Source of the DNA: an uncultured Eubacteriales bacterium
GTDB lineage: Bacteria; Bacillota; Clostridia; Lachnospirales; Lachnospiraceae
Assembly: GCA_900548855.1 (NCBI GenBank)
Contig: URMF01000018.1
Span: 1 to 57,413, forward strand
Direction of reading: 5' to 3'
Length of the DNA stretch: 57,413 nt
Made by a program: the position numbers and the translations under genes. Within the stretch, counting starts at the first letter, position 1; the number at the start of each line of letters is the position of its first letter. The notes below the pieces were generated by a model. The model was not told the origin of the DNA. It did no database searches and saw only the letters and a program-made list of their open reading frames with translations. Of the stretch, positions 8,039 through 16,948 are shown in pieces.

Positions 8039-9436
8039 ATGGATAACCGAATTGTAGTAAATAATGAAAAGACAAACTTACTGGAATTGGAAGAGCACAT
8101 GTATCATTTGGTGGATGTGGAAAAACCGAATGTTTTCCGTAATCTGTTCCCTTATGAAGAAGTGCCGAAGATTGCATTTAATGAGCGGATTGTGCCTCAT
8201 AATATGCCAAAGGAAATCTGGATTACAGATACCACTTTCCGGGATGGACAGCAGTCCAGGGAGCCTTATACCACAGAACAGATTGTAACAATTTATGATT
8301 ATCTGCACAGGCTTGGCGGACCAAACGGACTAATCCGCCAAAGCGAGTTTTTCCTGTACAGCAAGAAGGACAGGGATGCAGTGTATAAATGTATGGAGCG
8401 TGGATACCGCTTTCCGGAGGTGACAAGCTGGATTCGAGCAACTAAGAAGGATTTTGAACTGGTTAAGGATATTGGGCTGAGGGAGACCGGAATATTGGTA
8501 AGCTGTTCAGACTACCATATCTTTTATAAGATGAAGAAAACCAGAAAGCAGGCATTGGAGCAGTATCTGGGGGTTATAAGGGACTGCCTGGAGATTGGCA
8601 TCAGTCCGAGATGCCACTTGGAGGATATTACGAGGGCAGATATTTATGGTTTTGTGATTCCGTTTTGTCTGGAGCTGATGAAGCTGATGGAGGAATATAA
8701 GATTCCGATTAAGATTCGAGCCTGTGATACCATGGGGTATGGCGTAAACTTTGCCGGTGCGGTGATTCCCCGCTCCGTACAGGGAATCTGCTATGGTCTG
8801 ACCAAGCATGCAGGGGTGCCCAGCGAGTGCCTGGAATGGCATGGACACAATGATTTCTATAAGGCGGTGACCAATTCTACTACGGCGTGGCTGTATGGGG
8901 CATCGGGAGTCAACTGTTCCCTGTTTGGTATCGGGGAGAGAACCGGTAATACACCCCTTGAGGCCATGATTTTTGAATATGCACAGTTAAAGGGAAATTT
9001 AAATGGTGCAGATACCACGGTGATTACAGAGCTGGCAGATTATTATCGCAGGGAGCTTAAGTATACCGTTCCAGAGCAGACACCATTCGTTGGAAAGAAT
9101 TTTAATATTACCCGTGCAGGCATACATGCAGATGGTCTTCTCAAAAATGAAGAAATATATAATATATTTGATACGGATAAGTTTTTGAACCGTCCAGTCC
9201 AGGTTGCCGTGTCCAATACCTCGGGGCTTGCAGGGATTGCACACTGGATAAATACCCATTATCGTCTTCATGTGGAGGACAAGATTGACAAGAGTTCCCC
9301 ACTTGTCGCCGCAGTAAAGGAATGGGTGGATAGGGAATATGATGAGGGACGGGTAACCTCAATCACCGATGAAGAACTGATGAGGGTGGTAGCAGAAAAT
9401 GCAAAAACTTTAAATGTAAAGTTGCCAGAAATATGA
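8039..9436 (+). CDS. Re-citrate synthase-like (2-isopropylmalate/homocitrate synthase family)
   Basis: A 465-residue DRE-TIM metallolyase-superfamily enzyme. It has the acyl-CoA condensing signature ITDTTFRDGQQ, the metal ligands in WHGHNDF, and GIGERTGNTPLE. It lacks the C-terminal LeuA dimer/regulatory domain. This shape, and the NVFRNLFPYEEVP and GGPNGLIRQSEFFLYSKKD stretches, match what I remember of the Clostridium kluyveri Re-citrate synthase group, often labelled isopropylmalate synthase. The next gene is isocitrate dehydrogenase, which supports citrate as product (acetyl-CoA + oxaloacetate). Homocitrate or citramalate synthase are alternatives. AGAGAGGA precedes the ATG. No aconitase is in the window. 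Confidence 0.75.
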   Translation: MDNRIVVNNEKTNLLELEEHMYHLVDVEKPNVFRNLFPYEEVPKIAFNERIVPHNMPKEIWITDTTFRDGQQSREPYTTEQIVTIYDYLHRLGGPNGLIRQSEFFLYSKKDRDAVYKCMERGYRFPEVTSWIRATKKDFELVKDIGLRETGILVSCSDYHIFYKMKKTRKQALEQYLGVIRDCLEIGISPRCHLEDITRADIYGFVIPFCLELMKLMEEYKIPIKIRACDTMGYGVNFAGAVIPRSVQGICYGLTKHAGVPSECLEWHGHNDFYKAVTNSTTAWLYGASGVNCSLFGIGERTGNTPLEAMIFEYAQLKGNLNGADTTVITELADYYRRELKYTVPEQTPFVGKNFNITRAGIHADGLLKNEEIYNIFDTDKFLNRPVQVAVSNTSGLAGIAHWINTHYRLHVEDKIDKSSPLVAAVKEWVDREYDEGRVTSITDEELMRVVAENAKTLNVKLPEI

Positions 9437-9483
9437 TTTTTTGGTATTCTATAGAGGTATATAAAATAATACTGTTTTTAGGA

Positions 9484-9520
9484 CAAATAAGTCATATGTG
9501 AATACTTATGGCTTATTTTT
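9484..9520 (+). terminator. Terminator-like hairpin before icd
   Basis: AAATAAG pairs with CTTATTT across a 20-base loop and ends in a T-rich run. It lies between the citrate-synthase-like gene and icd, so the two may be separate or partly attenuated transcripts. Confidence 0.5.
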
Positions 9521-9571
9521 CTGAGAAGAGATAAGCAGCGAACAAAAAACTTGATACAGGAGGACAGTGTG

Positions 9572-10780
9572 ATGGAAAAAATTAAAATGACAACTCCGTT
9601 GGTGGAGATGGACGGAGATGAGATGACAAGAATTCTCTGGCAGATGATTAAGGACGAGCTTTTGCTTCCGTTCATTGATTTGAAGACAGAATATTACGAT
9701 TTAGGTCTTGAGTACAGAAATGAGACCAATGACCAGGTAACCCTTGATTCTGCAGAGGCAACGAAAAAATATGGCGTGGCAGTAAAATGTGCTACGATTA
9801 CTCCCAATGCTGCCCGCATGACAGAGTATAATTTAAAGGAAATGTGGAAATCACCAAATGGTACAATCCGTGCTGCTTTGGATGGTACCGTATTCCGTGC
9901 ACCGATTGTAGTAAAGGGAATTGAGCCATGTGTAAAGAACTGGGTAAAGCCAATTACCCTTGCAAGACATGCCTATGGTGATGTTTATAAGAATTCTGAA
10001 ATTCGTGTTCCGGGTGCAGGCAAGGCGGAGCTGGTATTTACAGGTGAGGACGGAACAGAGCTTCGGGAGACCATTCATGAGTTCAAGGGACCGGGTGTGA
10101 TTCAGGGTATGCATAATCTGGATGATTCCATTGCAAGTTTTGCAAGGGCATGCTTTAATTATGCACTGGATACAAAGCAGTCTGTGTGGTTTGCCACAAA
10201 GGATACGATTTCTAAGAAATATGACCATAGATTCAAGGATATTTTCCAGGAAATTTATGATGCAGAGTATGATGAGAAGTTTAAGGCAGCGGGAATTGAG
10301 TATTTTTATACCCTGATTGATGATGCGGTTGCCCGTGTAATGAAGGCAGAGGGCGGATTTATCTGGGCTTGTAAGAACTATGACGGAGATGTTATGTCGG
10401 ATATGGTTTCTTCTGCATTTGGTTCTCTTGCCATGATGACCTCTGTACTGGTATCACCTTCCGGTGTATATGAGTATGAGGCAGCCCATGGAACAGTTCA
10501 GAGACATTATTACAAGCATTTAAAAGGGGAGGAGACATCCACAAACTCTGTGGCAACTATTTTTGCCTGGACCGGCGCCCTTAGAAAGCGTGGAGAGCTT
10601 GACAATATTCCGGAGCTTTGTACCTTTGCGGATAAGCTGGAGGCGGCAACTCTTGGAACCATTGAGTCCGGAAGAATGACAAAGGACCTGGCGCTTATTA
10701 CAACAATTGAAAATCCTACGGTATTGAATTCCGAGAACTTTATTAAAGAGATTCGTAAGACATTAGAGGCAAGCCTGTAG
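9572..10780 (+). CDS. icd: Isocitrate dehydrogenase, NADP-type
   Basis: A 402-residue isocitrate dehydrogenase, converting isocitrate to 2-oxoglutarate + CO2. Family features include PLVEMDGDEMTRI at the N-terminus, the phosphoisocitrate-contact region KSPNGTIRAALDGTVFR, IDDAVARVMK, the metal-binding NYDGDVMSDMV and the cofactor-side EAAHGTVQRHY. Lys/His residues there fit NADP use, as in eukaryote-like type II IDH. The start is 9572: AGGAGG at 9558 is 8 bases upstream, whereas the earlier ATG at 9551 would put it inside the gene. It follows a Re-citrate-synthase-like gene and is closed by a strong terminator, giving the oxidative half-cycle to glutamate precursors. Confidence 0.93.
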   Translation: MEKIKMTTPLVEMDGDEMTRILWQMIKDELLLPFIDLKTEYYDLGLEYRNETNDQVTLDSAEATKKYGVAVKCATITPNAARMTEYNLKEMWKSPNGTIRAALDGTVFRAPIVVKGIEPCVKNWVKPITLARHAYGDVYKNSEIRVPGAGKAELVFTGEDGTELRETIHEFKGPGVIQGMHNLDDSIASFARACFNYALDTKQSVWFATKDTISKKYDHRFKDIFQEIYDAEYDEKFKAAGIEYFYTLIDDAVARVMKAEGGFIWACKNYDGDVMSDMVSSAFGSLAMMTSVLVSPSGVYEYEAAHGTVQRHYYKHLKGEETSTNSVATIFAWTGALRKRGELDNIPELCTFADKLEAATLGTIESGRMTKDLALITTIENPTVLNSENFIKEIRKTLEASL

Positions 10781-10810
10781 GGAGTGACTGGAAAACAGAA
10801 TAGGAATCGG

Positions 10811-10880
10811 AACCTTAGATTTACTGTACCCCGGGATGAAGCCACTTTCATTCCGGGATTCGGCAAATCTAAGGTTTTTT
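10811..10880 (+). terminator. Terminator after icd
   Basis: AACCTTAGATTT (10811) pairs perfectly with AAATCTAAGGTT (10865), with a nested CCCGGGATGAA/TTCATTCCGGG stem, followed by TTTTTT. Confidence 0.9.
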
Positions 10881-10979
10881 GGATTTGTGTTATATTCGAT
10901 TTTTTATTTGATACAAGTATGATACAATAAAGATATAAAAAATTATTGAACCATAAAATGATAAGAAAGAGTGTAAGAC

Positions 10980-11633
10980 ATGATAAAGATATTAATTGTA
11001 GAAGATGAAGAACCGATTTCGGATTTGATAAGAATGAACCTTGTAAAAGCCGGTTATCACTGTGAATGTGCCTTTGATGGCAACACGGCTGCTGATATAT
11101 TGAGTCAGGAGCGTTTTGACCTGGTTTTACTTGATATTATGCTGCCGGGGGTAAATGGATATGAATTGCTGGATTATACAAAGGTTTTGAATATGCCGGT
11201 TATTTTTATTACCGCCATGGGGGAGTTGGATGACCGCGTGAAGGGATTGCGGGCAGGAGCGGATGATTATATCACAAAGCCCTTTGCAATTGTGGAATTA
11301 CTGGCAAGAGTGGAGACAGTGCTTCGGAGATACAACAAGGCAGATGATAAAATTAGTATTTTAGATGTAGAGATTGATATTCCCTCCAGAGTTGTGATAA
11401 AAAACGGAAAACAGGTTATGTTAACCTTGAAGGAATTTGAACTGTTATTATTGTTTGTGCGTAATAAAAATATAGCACTTTACCGGGAGACAATTTATGA
11501 AAATGTCTGGGAGAGCAGTTATTTAGGTGACAGCAGAACGGTGGATTTACATGTCCAGAGACTGAGGAAGAAGCTGGAATGGGAGGATGTCATCAAAGCA
11601 GTTTACAAGGTAGGTTACCGGCTGGAGGTATAA
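10980..11633 (+). CDS. OmpR-family response regulator
   Basis: A 217-residue two-domain regulator. The receiver domain has the acidic pair DEEE, phospho-acceptor Asp52 in LLDIMLPG, the Thr of FITAMG and Lys of YITKPFA; the C-terminal winged helix has TLKEFELL and SRTVDLHVQRLRKK. It binds DNA once phosphorylated by the kinase encoded immediately downstream (one base between the frames). Downstream cell-wall carboxypeptidase and membrane protein genes suggest an envelope-related regulon, in the manner of VanR, but the signal is unknown. Confidence 0.93.
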   Translation: MIKILIVEDEEPISDLIRMNLVKAGYHCECAFDGNTAADILSQERFDLVLLDIMLPGVNGYELLDYTKVLNMPVIFITAMGELDDRVKGLRAGADDYITKPFAIVELLARVETVLRRYNKADDKISILDVEIDIPSRVVIKNGKQVMLTLKEFELLLLFVRNKNIALYRETIYENVWESSYLGDSRTVDLHVQRLRKKLEWEDVIKAVYKVGYRLEV

Positions 11634-11634
11634 A

Positions 11635-13056
11635 ATGAAATTTTATGTGAAGGTGTTCTTCAGTATGCTTTTATTGGCATCCCTGTCCTTTGGCGTTTTT
11701 GGGACCCTGATGATTCAGGAATTTTTCCAATCTGCCCTGAATCGTGAGATTGAGATGGGGAAGAGCGAAAACCAGATGCTCAAGCTGACATTTGAGACTA
11801 CGGTAAATTCCATGCCGGAAGCATTTAATGAGCAGGGAAATAATGTATGGATAGAGGTAGCGCAGTCCATTAACCGCCGGATGGATTCAGAAGAGGATTC
11901 CATGCTGCTGGTAAGCTCGGAGGGCGGTGTAATTTATTCGGGCGGAGCAGGGAAAGCGGATACGGTTTTGCTGGAGCAGATAAGCCTGGAAGAGAGCGGA
12001 TACCGGATATATGAGGATGGAGAGAAATATTATCTGAATGTCATGAGTGTAATTGACAGCCGTCTGACCCAGAATCCGGTATGTCTGGAAACCGTAAGGG
12101 ATATTTCCCACATTTATTCGGAGCGCAGCCAGATGCTTTATACTTATCGGACGATAATGCTGGTGATGCTTGCCGTTGTTGCAGTGCTTGCGCTGGTTAT
12201 TTCCTTTTTGCTCACAAGCCCTGTGAGGCAGCTTTCCCGGATTGCCAGAAGCTTTGCAAAGGGAAACATGCAGGCAAGAGCGGTGGTGAAAAACAAGGAT
12301 GAGGTGGGGGTACTTGCACAGGACTTTAATGATATGGCGGAAAAGCTCTCTGATAGAATGTTCTCCCTGGAAGACCAGGCTAAGCGGCAGGAGGAGTTTA
12401 CATCTGCCTTTGCCCATGAGTTAAAGACACCCCTGACTTCCATTATCGGTTACGCAGACATGATTCGTTCCATGAACCTGACAGAGGAGGAACGCATTAA
12501 GGCAGCGGGCTACATTTATTCCCAGGGAAAGCGTTTGGAGGCATTGTCCTTGAAGCTGCTGGAGCTTATGGTCATGAAAAAACAGGATTTTGAATTTGTG
12601 AGCATGGATGCCCACTATTTTATACAGACCGTATTTGACTTGGCAGAGGTAGGGGTTTTGGAAAAAAATCTGGTACTCAAAATGAAATCGGAGTCCGGTA
12701 AGATATATGGGGAAAAGGATTTACTGATTTCCCTGTTTGCCAATCTGATTGATAACAGCAAGAAGGCATCACAGGAAGGGGATGTAATCTGGATAGAAGG
12801 GAAAAACGGCAGGAAGGGATATGAGATTTCTGTCCGGGATGAGGGAAGAGGAATTCCACAGGAGGAGCTGTCAAAGATTACGGATGCCTTTTACATGGTA
12901 GATAAATCGCGTTCCCGCAAGGAGGGCGGTGCCGGACTCGGTATGACTCTGTGTAACCGGATTGTTGATTTACACGGGGCCGAATGGAAGATTGAAAGTG
13001 AGCTCAATAAGGGTACCAGCGTTACTGTAACCTTTATGCAGGAGGCAAAGGAATGA
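11635..13056 (+). CDS. Membrane sensor histidine kinase
   Basis: A 473-residue kinase. An N-terminal membrane segment (about 8-28) and a second one (about 172-192) enclose an extracellular sensing region of roughly 140 residues. HAMP follows, then the dimerisation/phospho-acceptor motif FAHELKTPL with His261, the N-box NLIDNSKKAS (Asn374), G1 DEGRGIPQ and G2 GGAGLGMTLC. The extracellular region shows no domain I recognise. The stop overlaps the next gene's start (ATGA), so the downstream membrane-anchored protein is likely co-translated and may take part in signalling. Confidence 0.93.
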   Translation: MKFYVKVFFSMLLLASLSFGVFGTLMIQEFFQSALNREIEMGKSENQMLKLTFETTVNSMPEAFNEQGNNVWIEVAQSINRRMDSEEDSMLLVSSEGGVIYSGGAGKADTVLLEQISLEESGYRIYEDGEKYYLNVMSVIDSRLTQNPVCLETVRDISHIYSERSQMLYTYRTIMLVMLAVVAVLALVISFLLTSPVRQLSRIARSFAKGNMQARAVVKNKDEVGVLAQDFNDMAEKLSDRMFSLEDQAKRQEEFTSAFAHELKTPLTSIIGYADMIRSMNLTEEERIKAAGYIYSQGKRLEALSLKLLELMVMKKQDFEFVSMDAHYFIQTVFDLAEVGVLEKNLVLKMKSESGKIYGEKDLLISLFANLIDNSKKASQEGDVIWIEGKNGRKGYEISVRDEGRGIPQEELSKITDAFYMVDKSRSRKEGGAGLGMTLCNRIVDLHGAEWKIESELNKGTSVTVTFMQEAKE

Positions 13057-13940
13057 GAAAGATAATAAAATGGACAATGGCTGGATTGCTGTTTATCTTA
13101 TCTGTTGTGGTGGTTATTTTTCTTCCGGAGTATATTACGAAGAAAAATGACAGAGGCTATATGAATCAGTATCATCTGTATCCACAGGACAGATCTGTCA
13201 CCGTGAATATGGATTTAACTGTGGAAGAGAAGCTTGAGATTATCTTTGGACAGGAAAGAATTTCCGTAATGTATCTGGACAAGGTCAAGGATTTGGAAGC
13301 AAATGATGAAAAGCTGTTACCTGAGCTTTCTAAGCAGCTTGAAATGATGGAGAAGGATGGATTATTGCCCATTGACAGTGCAAGTATGGATTTGAATGCT
13401 ATTTTTGACAGTGCAGAAATGTATGCGTGTACACTGAAATCAAAGCCGGGGAAAATTTTTTATGTCTGGAATATCATGTTTTATTTGAACGGGGGCGAAG
13501 AGAACTATACTTTTCTAGTGGATACGGTAACCTACCAGATATACGAGGCCTTTGTCCATAACAAACAGGCTGCGATGTATATACAGAAGATATGGGAACA
13601 AAGTGAGGAAGAAAATTATAAGCTGCTGACGGAATGGTCCGTAAACTATGAGAAGTACTTAGTCAGCCAGAATTCATCTGAAGACAGTACAAAAGCCGGC
13701 GAAGCGCAGGAGAACAGACTGGATTATTATAACATAGACTCAATGGATTATGGTGAATTTTGGATGAATAGTATATTGCTTGGACACATGGCGTTTTATG
13801 AAGTCCAGTGCAGTAGTTATTCGGGATATGATACGGAGGAAACAGGGGGAAATTTCTATTTTGTGTCGCACCCTCTAGACGATTCTGGAGTCGATTCGGA
13901 GAATGACCTCTATGACGAGACCCAAAATATGAAAGAATAA
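13053..13940 (+). CDS. Membrane-anchored protein of the kinase operon, unknown
   Basis: A 295-residue protein with a single N-terminal membrane anchor (WTMAGLLFILSVVVVIFLP) and an extracellular, acidic remainder. No lipobox Cys is seen. It starts within the ATGA overlap of the histidine kinase gene and is 86 bases upstream of a VanY-type carboxypeptidase gene. No family is recognised; the mixed charged/aromatic composition suggests a folded domain. Regulatory or accessory extracytoplasmic protein for the two-component system is the most economical guess. Confidence 0.7.
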   Translation: MRKIIKWTMAGLLFILSVVVVIFLPEYITKKNDRGYMNQYHLYPQDRSVTVNMDLTVEEKLEIIFGQERISVMYLDKVKDLEANDEKLLPELSKQLEMMEKDGLLPIDSASMDLNAIFDSAEMYACTLKSKPGKIFYVWNIMFYLNGGEENYTFLVDTVTYQIYEAFVHNKQAAMYIQKIWEQSEEENYKLLTEWSVNYEKYLVSQNSSEDSTKAGEAQENRLDYYNIDSMDYGEFWMNSILLGHMAFYEVQCSSYSGYDTEETGGNFYFVSHPLDDSGVDSENDLYDETQNMKE

Positions 13941-14026
13941 AAAAGATACAAAAATGATGCAGTTTCTAATGTGAAAGGATACATTTTGAGGCTAACCTTA
14001 ATGCATTGTGATTAAGGAGGTCTATC

Positions 14027-14914
14027 ATGTTAAGATACAGGCGTAGAAAAAGGAGAATTTCCATGAAGAGGCGATTGCAATGGCTGGGGGCGTGGTCCGT
14101 TGTAATTCTGGCATTTTTACTGGCAGGAGGGGTTGTGGCTGCAGCAGTATCCGGTGTGAAAAATATATGTGAATCCTGTCTGGTGAAGCAGGGTGAGAAG
14201 AATAATCCACAGTCTGTGCAGGCAATGACCACGGGTGATGAAGACGCTGGGAAGAAAACAGAAAACATGTCAACAGGTAATGAAAGGGAAAGCGTAGAAA
14301 GTGAGTGGGAAATGAAAAGCCAGGATGCTTCAGGCGAACAAGAGGTAGATTTCACCACGCTTTTAGTAAACAAATCTTCGTATCTGCCTACAGATTACAC
14401 AGTGGCGCTGACGACACTTAAGAATGGACAGCAGGTGGCATCTGTGATGTATGAGGATTTGCGGAATATGCTGTTTGACGGAGAAGAGCAGGAACAAGGG
14501 TTATCTTTTTTGGTGGCAAGCGGTTATCGCTCCTCTGAAGAACAACAGAGGCTGCTGGAGGAGGAGATTGTAAAGAACGCAGGAGCGGGAATGAATGAGG
14601 AGGAGGCAAGAGAGGATGCTCTGCTCACGGTTGCTCCGGCGCATTACAGTGAGCACGAAACAGGACTTGCAGTGGATATTGTGGCAGTAACCAATCAGAG
14701 GCTGGATGCGACACAGGAAAATGCGCGGGAGAATATCTGGCTTCAGGAGAACTGTTACAAATATGGTTTTATTCTGCGTTATCCAAAGGGGAAGGAAGAG
14801 ATAACTGGTTTTTCTTATGAATCCTGGCATTTCCGCTATGTAGGAAAGGCTGCAGCGAAAGAGATTTATGATAAGGGGATTACGCTGGAGGAATATCTGG
14901 CAGAGCCGGAATAA
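14027..14914 (+). CDS. VanY-type D-Ala-D-Ala carboxypeptidase (M15B)
   Basis: A 295-residue exported zinc peptidase that trims the terminal D-Ala from peptidoglycan stems. An N-terminal membrane/signal segment (WSVVILAFLLAGGVVAAAV) is followed by a low-complexity linker and the M15 domain: ASGYRSSEEQQ, the zinc-site motif SEHETGLAVD (His210, Asp217) and ESWHFRYVG (His268). AAGGAGG lies 7 bases before ATG 14027. It is fourth in a regulator-kinase-membrane protein-peptidase series; no VanH/A/X genes are present, so this is ordinary wall remodelling or low-level tolerance rather than a glycopeptide-resistance cluster. Confidence 0.88.
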   Translation: MLRYRRRKRRISMKRRLQWLGAWSVVILAFLLAGGVVAAAVSGVKNICESCLVKQGEKNNPQSVQAMTTGDEDAGKKTENMSTGNERESVESEWEMKSQDASGEQEVDFTTLLVNKSSYLPTDYTVALTTLKNGQQVASVMYEDLRNMLFDGEEQEQGLSFLVASGYRSSEEQQRLLEEEIVKNAGAGMNEEEAREDALLTVAPAHYSEHETGLAVDIVAVTNQRLDATQENARENIWLQENCYKYGFILRYPKGKEEITGFSYESWHFRYVGKAAAKEIYDKGITLEEYLAEPE

Positions 14915-14937
14915 ATTTCCATGGCTCTGCAGTTTTT
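14900..14937 (+). terminator. Terminator overlapping the VanY stop codon
   Basis: GCAGAGCC (14900) pairs with GGCTCTGC (14923), followed by AGTTTTT. The stop codon sits in the loop. Confidence 0.8.
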
Positions 14938-14938
14938 G

Positions 14939-14982
14939 GTTGCCAGGCATATGAGAAAATGGTCCGGTGGACCTTTTCTGAA
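14939..14982. repeat. Terminator-linked repeat, copy 1
   Basis: GTTGCCAGGCATATGAG is followed by the palindromic core AATGGTCCGGTGGACC. It is one of five related units at 14939, 26015, 27832, 27875 and 53229, and lies directly after the VanY terminator in the gap between two convergent genes. Confidence 0.7.
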
Positions 14983-14984
14983 TT

Positions 14985-16886
14985 TTATTCGGATAGATTT
15001 TCCCAGATTTCGTAGAGCTGTTCCAGCTCCTCATTTGCTTTTGTCTGCTGCTCTGAAAGCTCTGAAAGCTTTGCCGCACTGGTGGCATTTTCGGGAAGTG
15101 CCATTTTCTCACCCAGAGCGGATATGAGATTTTCTAATTCTTCAATCCGGCTTTCTGTTTTTTGAAGGTCATTCCGGCGTTTCCTTTCTTTTGCCTGTTC
15201 TTCTTTGGAGCGTTTCCAGTCTTTTTTGCTCTCTGTGTCTTCCCTGACAGCCACTGCTTTTTCCTCTGTTCTGGCGGTGGATACCAGCTGCTGTTCGATA
15301 TAGTAATCGTAGTTACCAATATAAGAGGTGATACCGCCGTCATGTAAATCCAGAATCCTTGTGGCGGTCTGGTTGATAAAATACCGGTCATGGGATACAT
15401 ACAGAATGGTTCCGGTATAATTTTTTAAAGCATTTTCCAATATTTCTTTTGAGGTTATATCCAGATGGTTGGTAGGTTCATCCAGAATCAGGAAATTGGC
15501 ATTGGAAAGCATCAGCTTTGCCAGGCTTACCCTGCCGCGCTCACCACCGCTTAAATCCCTGATTTCCTTAAATACCTCTTCCCCGGTAAATAAAAAGGCA
15601 GCTAACACATTGCGGATTCTGGTATTGGTCATATCCGGATAGGTGTCATGCAGCTCATCAAAAATGGTTTTATCCGGATGGAGTACCTGGTGCTCCTGGT
15701 CATAATATCCAATGTGTACCTGTGCACCGAGAATAATTTTACCGCTGTCCTTTGGAAGCAGCTGGGTGATGATTTTCAAAATGGTTGTTTTGCCGGTTCC
15801 GTTGTTTCCGATTAAAGCAACCCGTTCACCCCGTTTGATATCTATATCGATGCCGGTAAAAAGAGTATGTGCACCATAGGATTTGGAAAGACCTTCTATA
15901 GATAGGACATCATTTCCGCTTTCTATATCAGGGGTCAGGGTAAGACGCATTTCATCGTTGACCTCCTGTGGCTTTTCCAGGCGTTCCAGCTTATCTAACA
16001 TTTTCTCACGGCTCTCGGCACGTTTAATGGATTTTTCCCGGTTAAACTGCTTTAATTTGGCAATGACTGCTTCCTGATGCTTAATTTCTGCCTGCTGGTT
16101 CATGTAGGCACGGTATTTGGAGAGCCTTACCTCTTCACGCTTTGCGGCGTAGTAGCTGTAGTTGCCGTGGTAAATGGTGCTTTTGGTATTTTCCAGCTCC
16201 ACCACCTTGGTTACTATCTTATCCAGAAAATACCGGTCGTGGGAGACGATAATAACAGCCCCGTCATAGGACTTCAGGTAGTTTTCCAGCCATGCGATAC
16301 TGTTTAAATCCAGGTGGTTGGTTGGCTCATCTAAGAGAATGACATCCGGTCTGGAAAGAAGAAGTCTTCCCAAGGATATCCGCGTTTTCTGCCCTCCCGA
16401 AAGCTCCTCTACCTTCCGGTTAAAATCTGTCTCTTGAAAACCAAGCCCCTTCAGGATACCGGTCACCTGGCTTTCAAAGGCATATCCGTCCTGCTGTTCA
16501 AAGGTATGGTTCATCCGGGTATACCGTTCTAAGGCAGCTTCTAATTCCTCATCTTCCAGATTCTTCATATTCTGCTCCAGCTGGCGTATCTGCTCCTGCA
16601 ATTCGATTACGTTTTGCTTTACGCTTAATAACTCTTCAAAAATTGTTTTGTCATAGAAGGAAGTCTGATGCTGTGCGAGATAGCCGACAGATATGTCTTT
16701 GCCGATTACAATCTGCCCTTCATCGGCTTCTTCCTCCCCCATAATAATTTTTAACAGGGTGGATTTGCCGGCACCGTTAATTCCGACAATGGCAAGCTTT
16801 TCCTTTGCCTCTATATGAAAATTAATGTTGTTTAATATCTCGGTAATTCCATAGGCTTTCGAGATGTTATGACATGCTAGTACCAT
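14985..16886 (-). CDS. ABC-F family ATPase (YdiF/EttA-like)
   Basis: A 633-residue soluble protein with two fused ABC ATPase domains and no membrane segments, the ABC-F architecture acting at the ribosome. Domain 1: GINGAGKST, LSGGQKTRISLG, VILLDEPTNHLD. A charged linker around residues 240-310 follows, then domain 2: GNNGTGKTT, LSGGERGRVSLAK, FLILDEPTNHLD. A C-terminal charged coiled coil (about 545-633) is typical of the YdiF/Uup-type housekeeping groups rather than resistance factors. ATG 16886 is preferred over 16895 because AAGGA directly abuts the first ATG. The gene is convergent with VanY. Confidence 0.9.
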   Translation of the reverse strand: MVLACHNISKAYGITEILNNINFHIEAKEKLAIVGINGAGKSTLLKIIMGEEEADEGQIVIGKDISVGYLAQHQTSFYDKTIFEELLSVKQNVIELQEQIRQLEQNMKNLEDEELEAALERYTRMNHTFEQQDGYAFESQVTGILKGLGFQETDFNRKVEELSGGQKTRISLGRLLLSRPDVILLDEPTNHLDLNSIAWLENYLKSYDGAVIIVSHDRYFLDKIVTKVVELENTKSTIYHGNYSYYAAKREEVRLSKYRAYMNQQAEIKHQEAVIAKLKQFNREKSIKRAESREKMLDKLERLEKPQEVNDEMRLTLTPDIESGNDVLSIEGLSKSYGAHTLFTGIDIDIKRGERVALIGNNGTGKTTILKIITQLLPKDSGKIILGAQVHIGYYDQEHQVLHPDKTIFDELHDTYPDMTNTRIRNVLAAFLFTGEEVFKEIRDLSGGERGRVSLAKLMLSNANFLILDEPTNHLDITSKEILENALKNYTGTILYVSHDRYFINQTATRILDLHDGGITSYIGNYDYYIEQQLVSTARTEEKAVAVREDTESKKDWKRSKEEQAKERKRRNDLQKTESRIEELENLISALGEKMALPENATSAAKLSELSEQQTKANEELEQLYEIWENLSE

Positions 16887-16948
16887 CTTTTTCATTCCTT
16901 TTTGTATGCTGGTGTATTTGTTTTACTTTTGACCACAAGTAATTGTTG

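Noticed and set aside
9572..10780. Frameshift between the citrate-synthase-like gene and icd
   Set aside because: Both reading frames are complete with typical ends, and a terminator-like hairpin lies between them.
14027..14914. Glycopeptide-resistance (van) cluster
   Set aside because: Only a VanY-type carboxypeptidase and a generic two-component pair are present; VanH, VanA/B ligase and VanX are missing.
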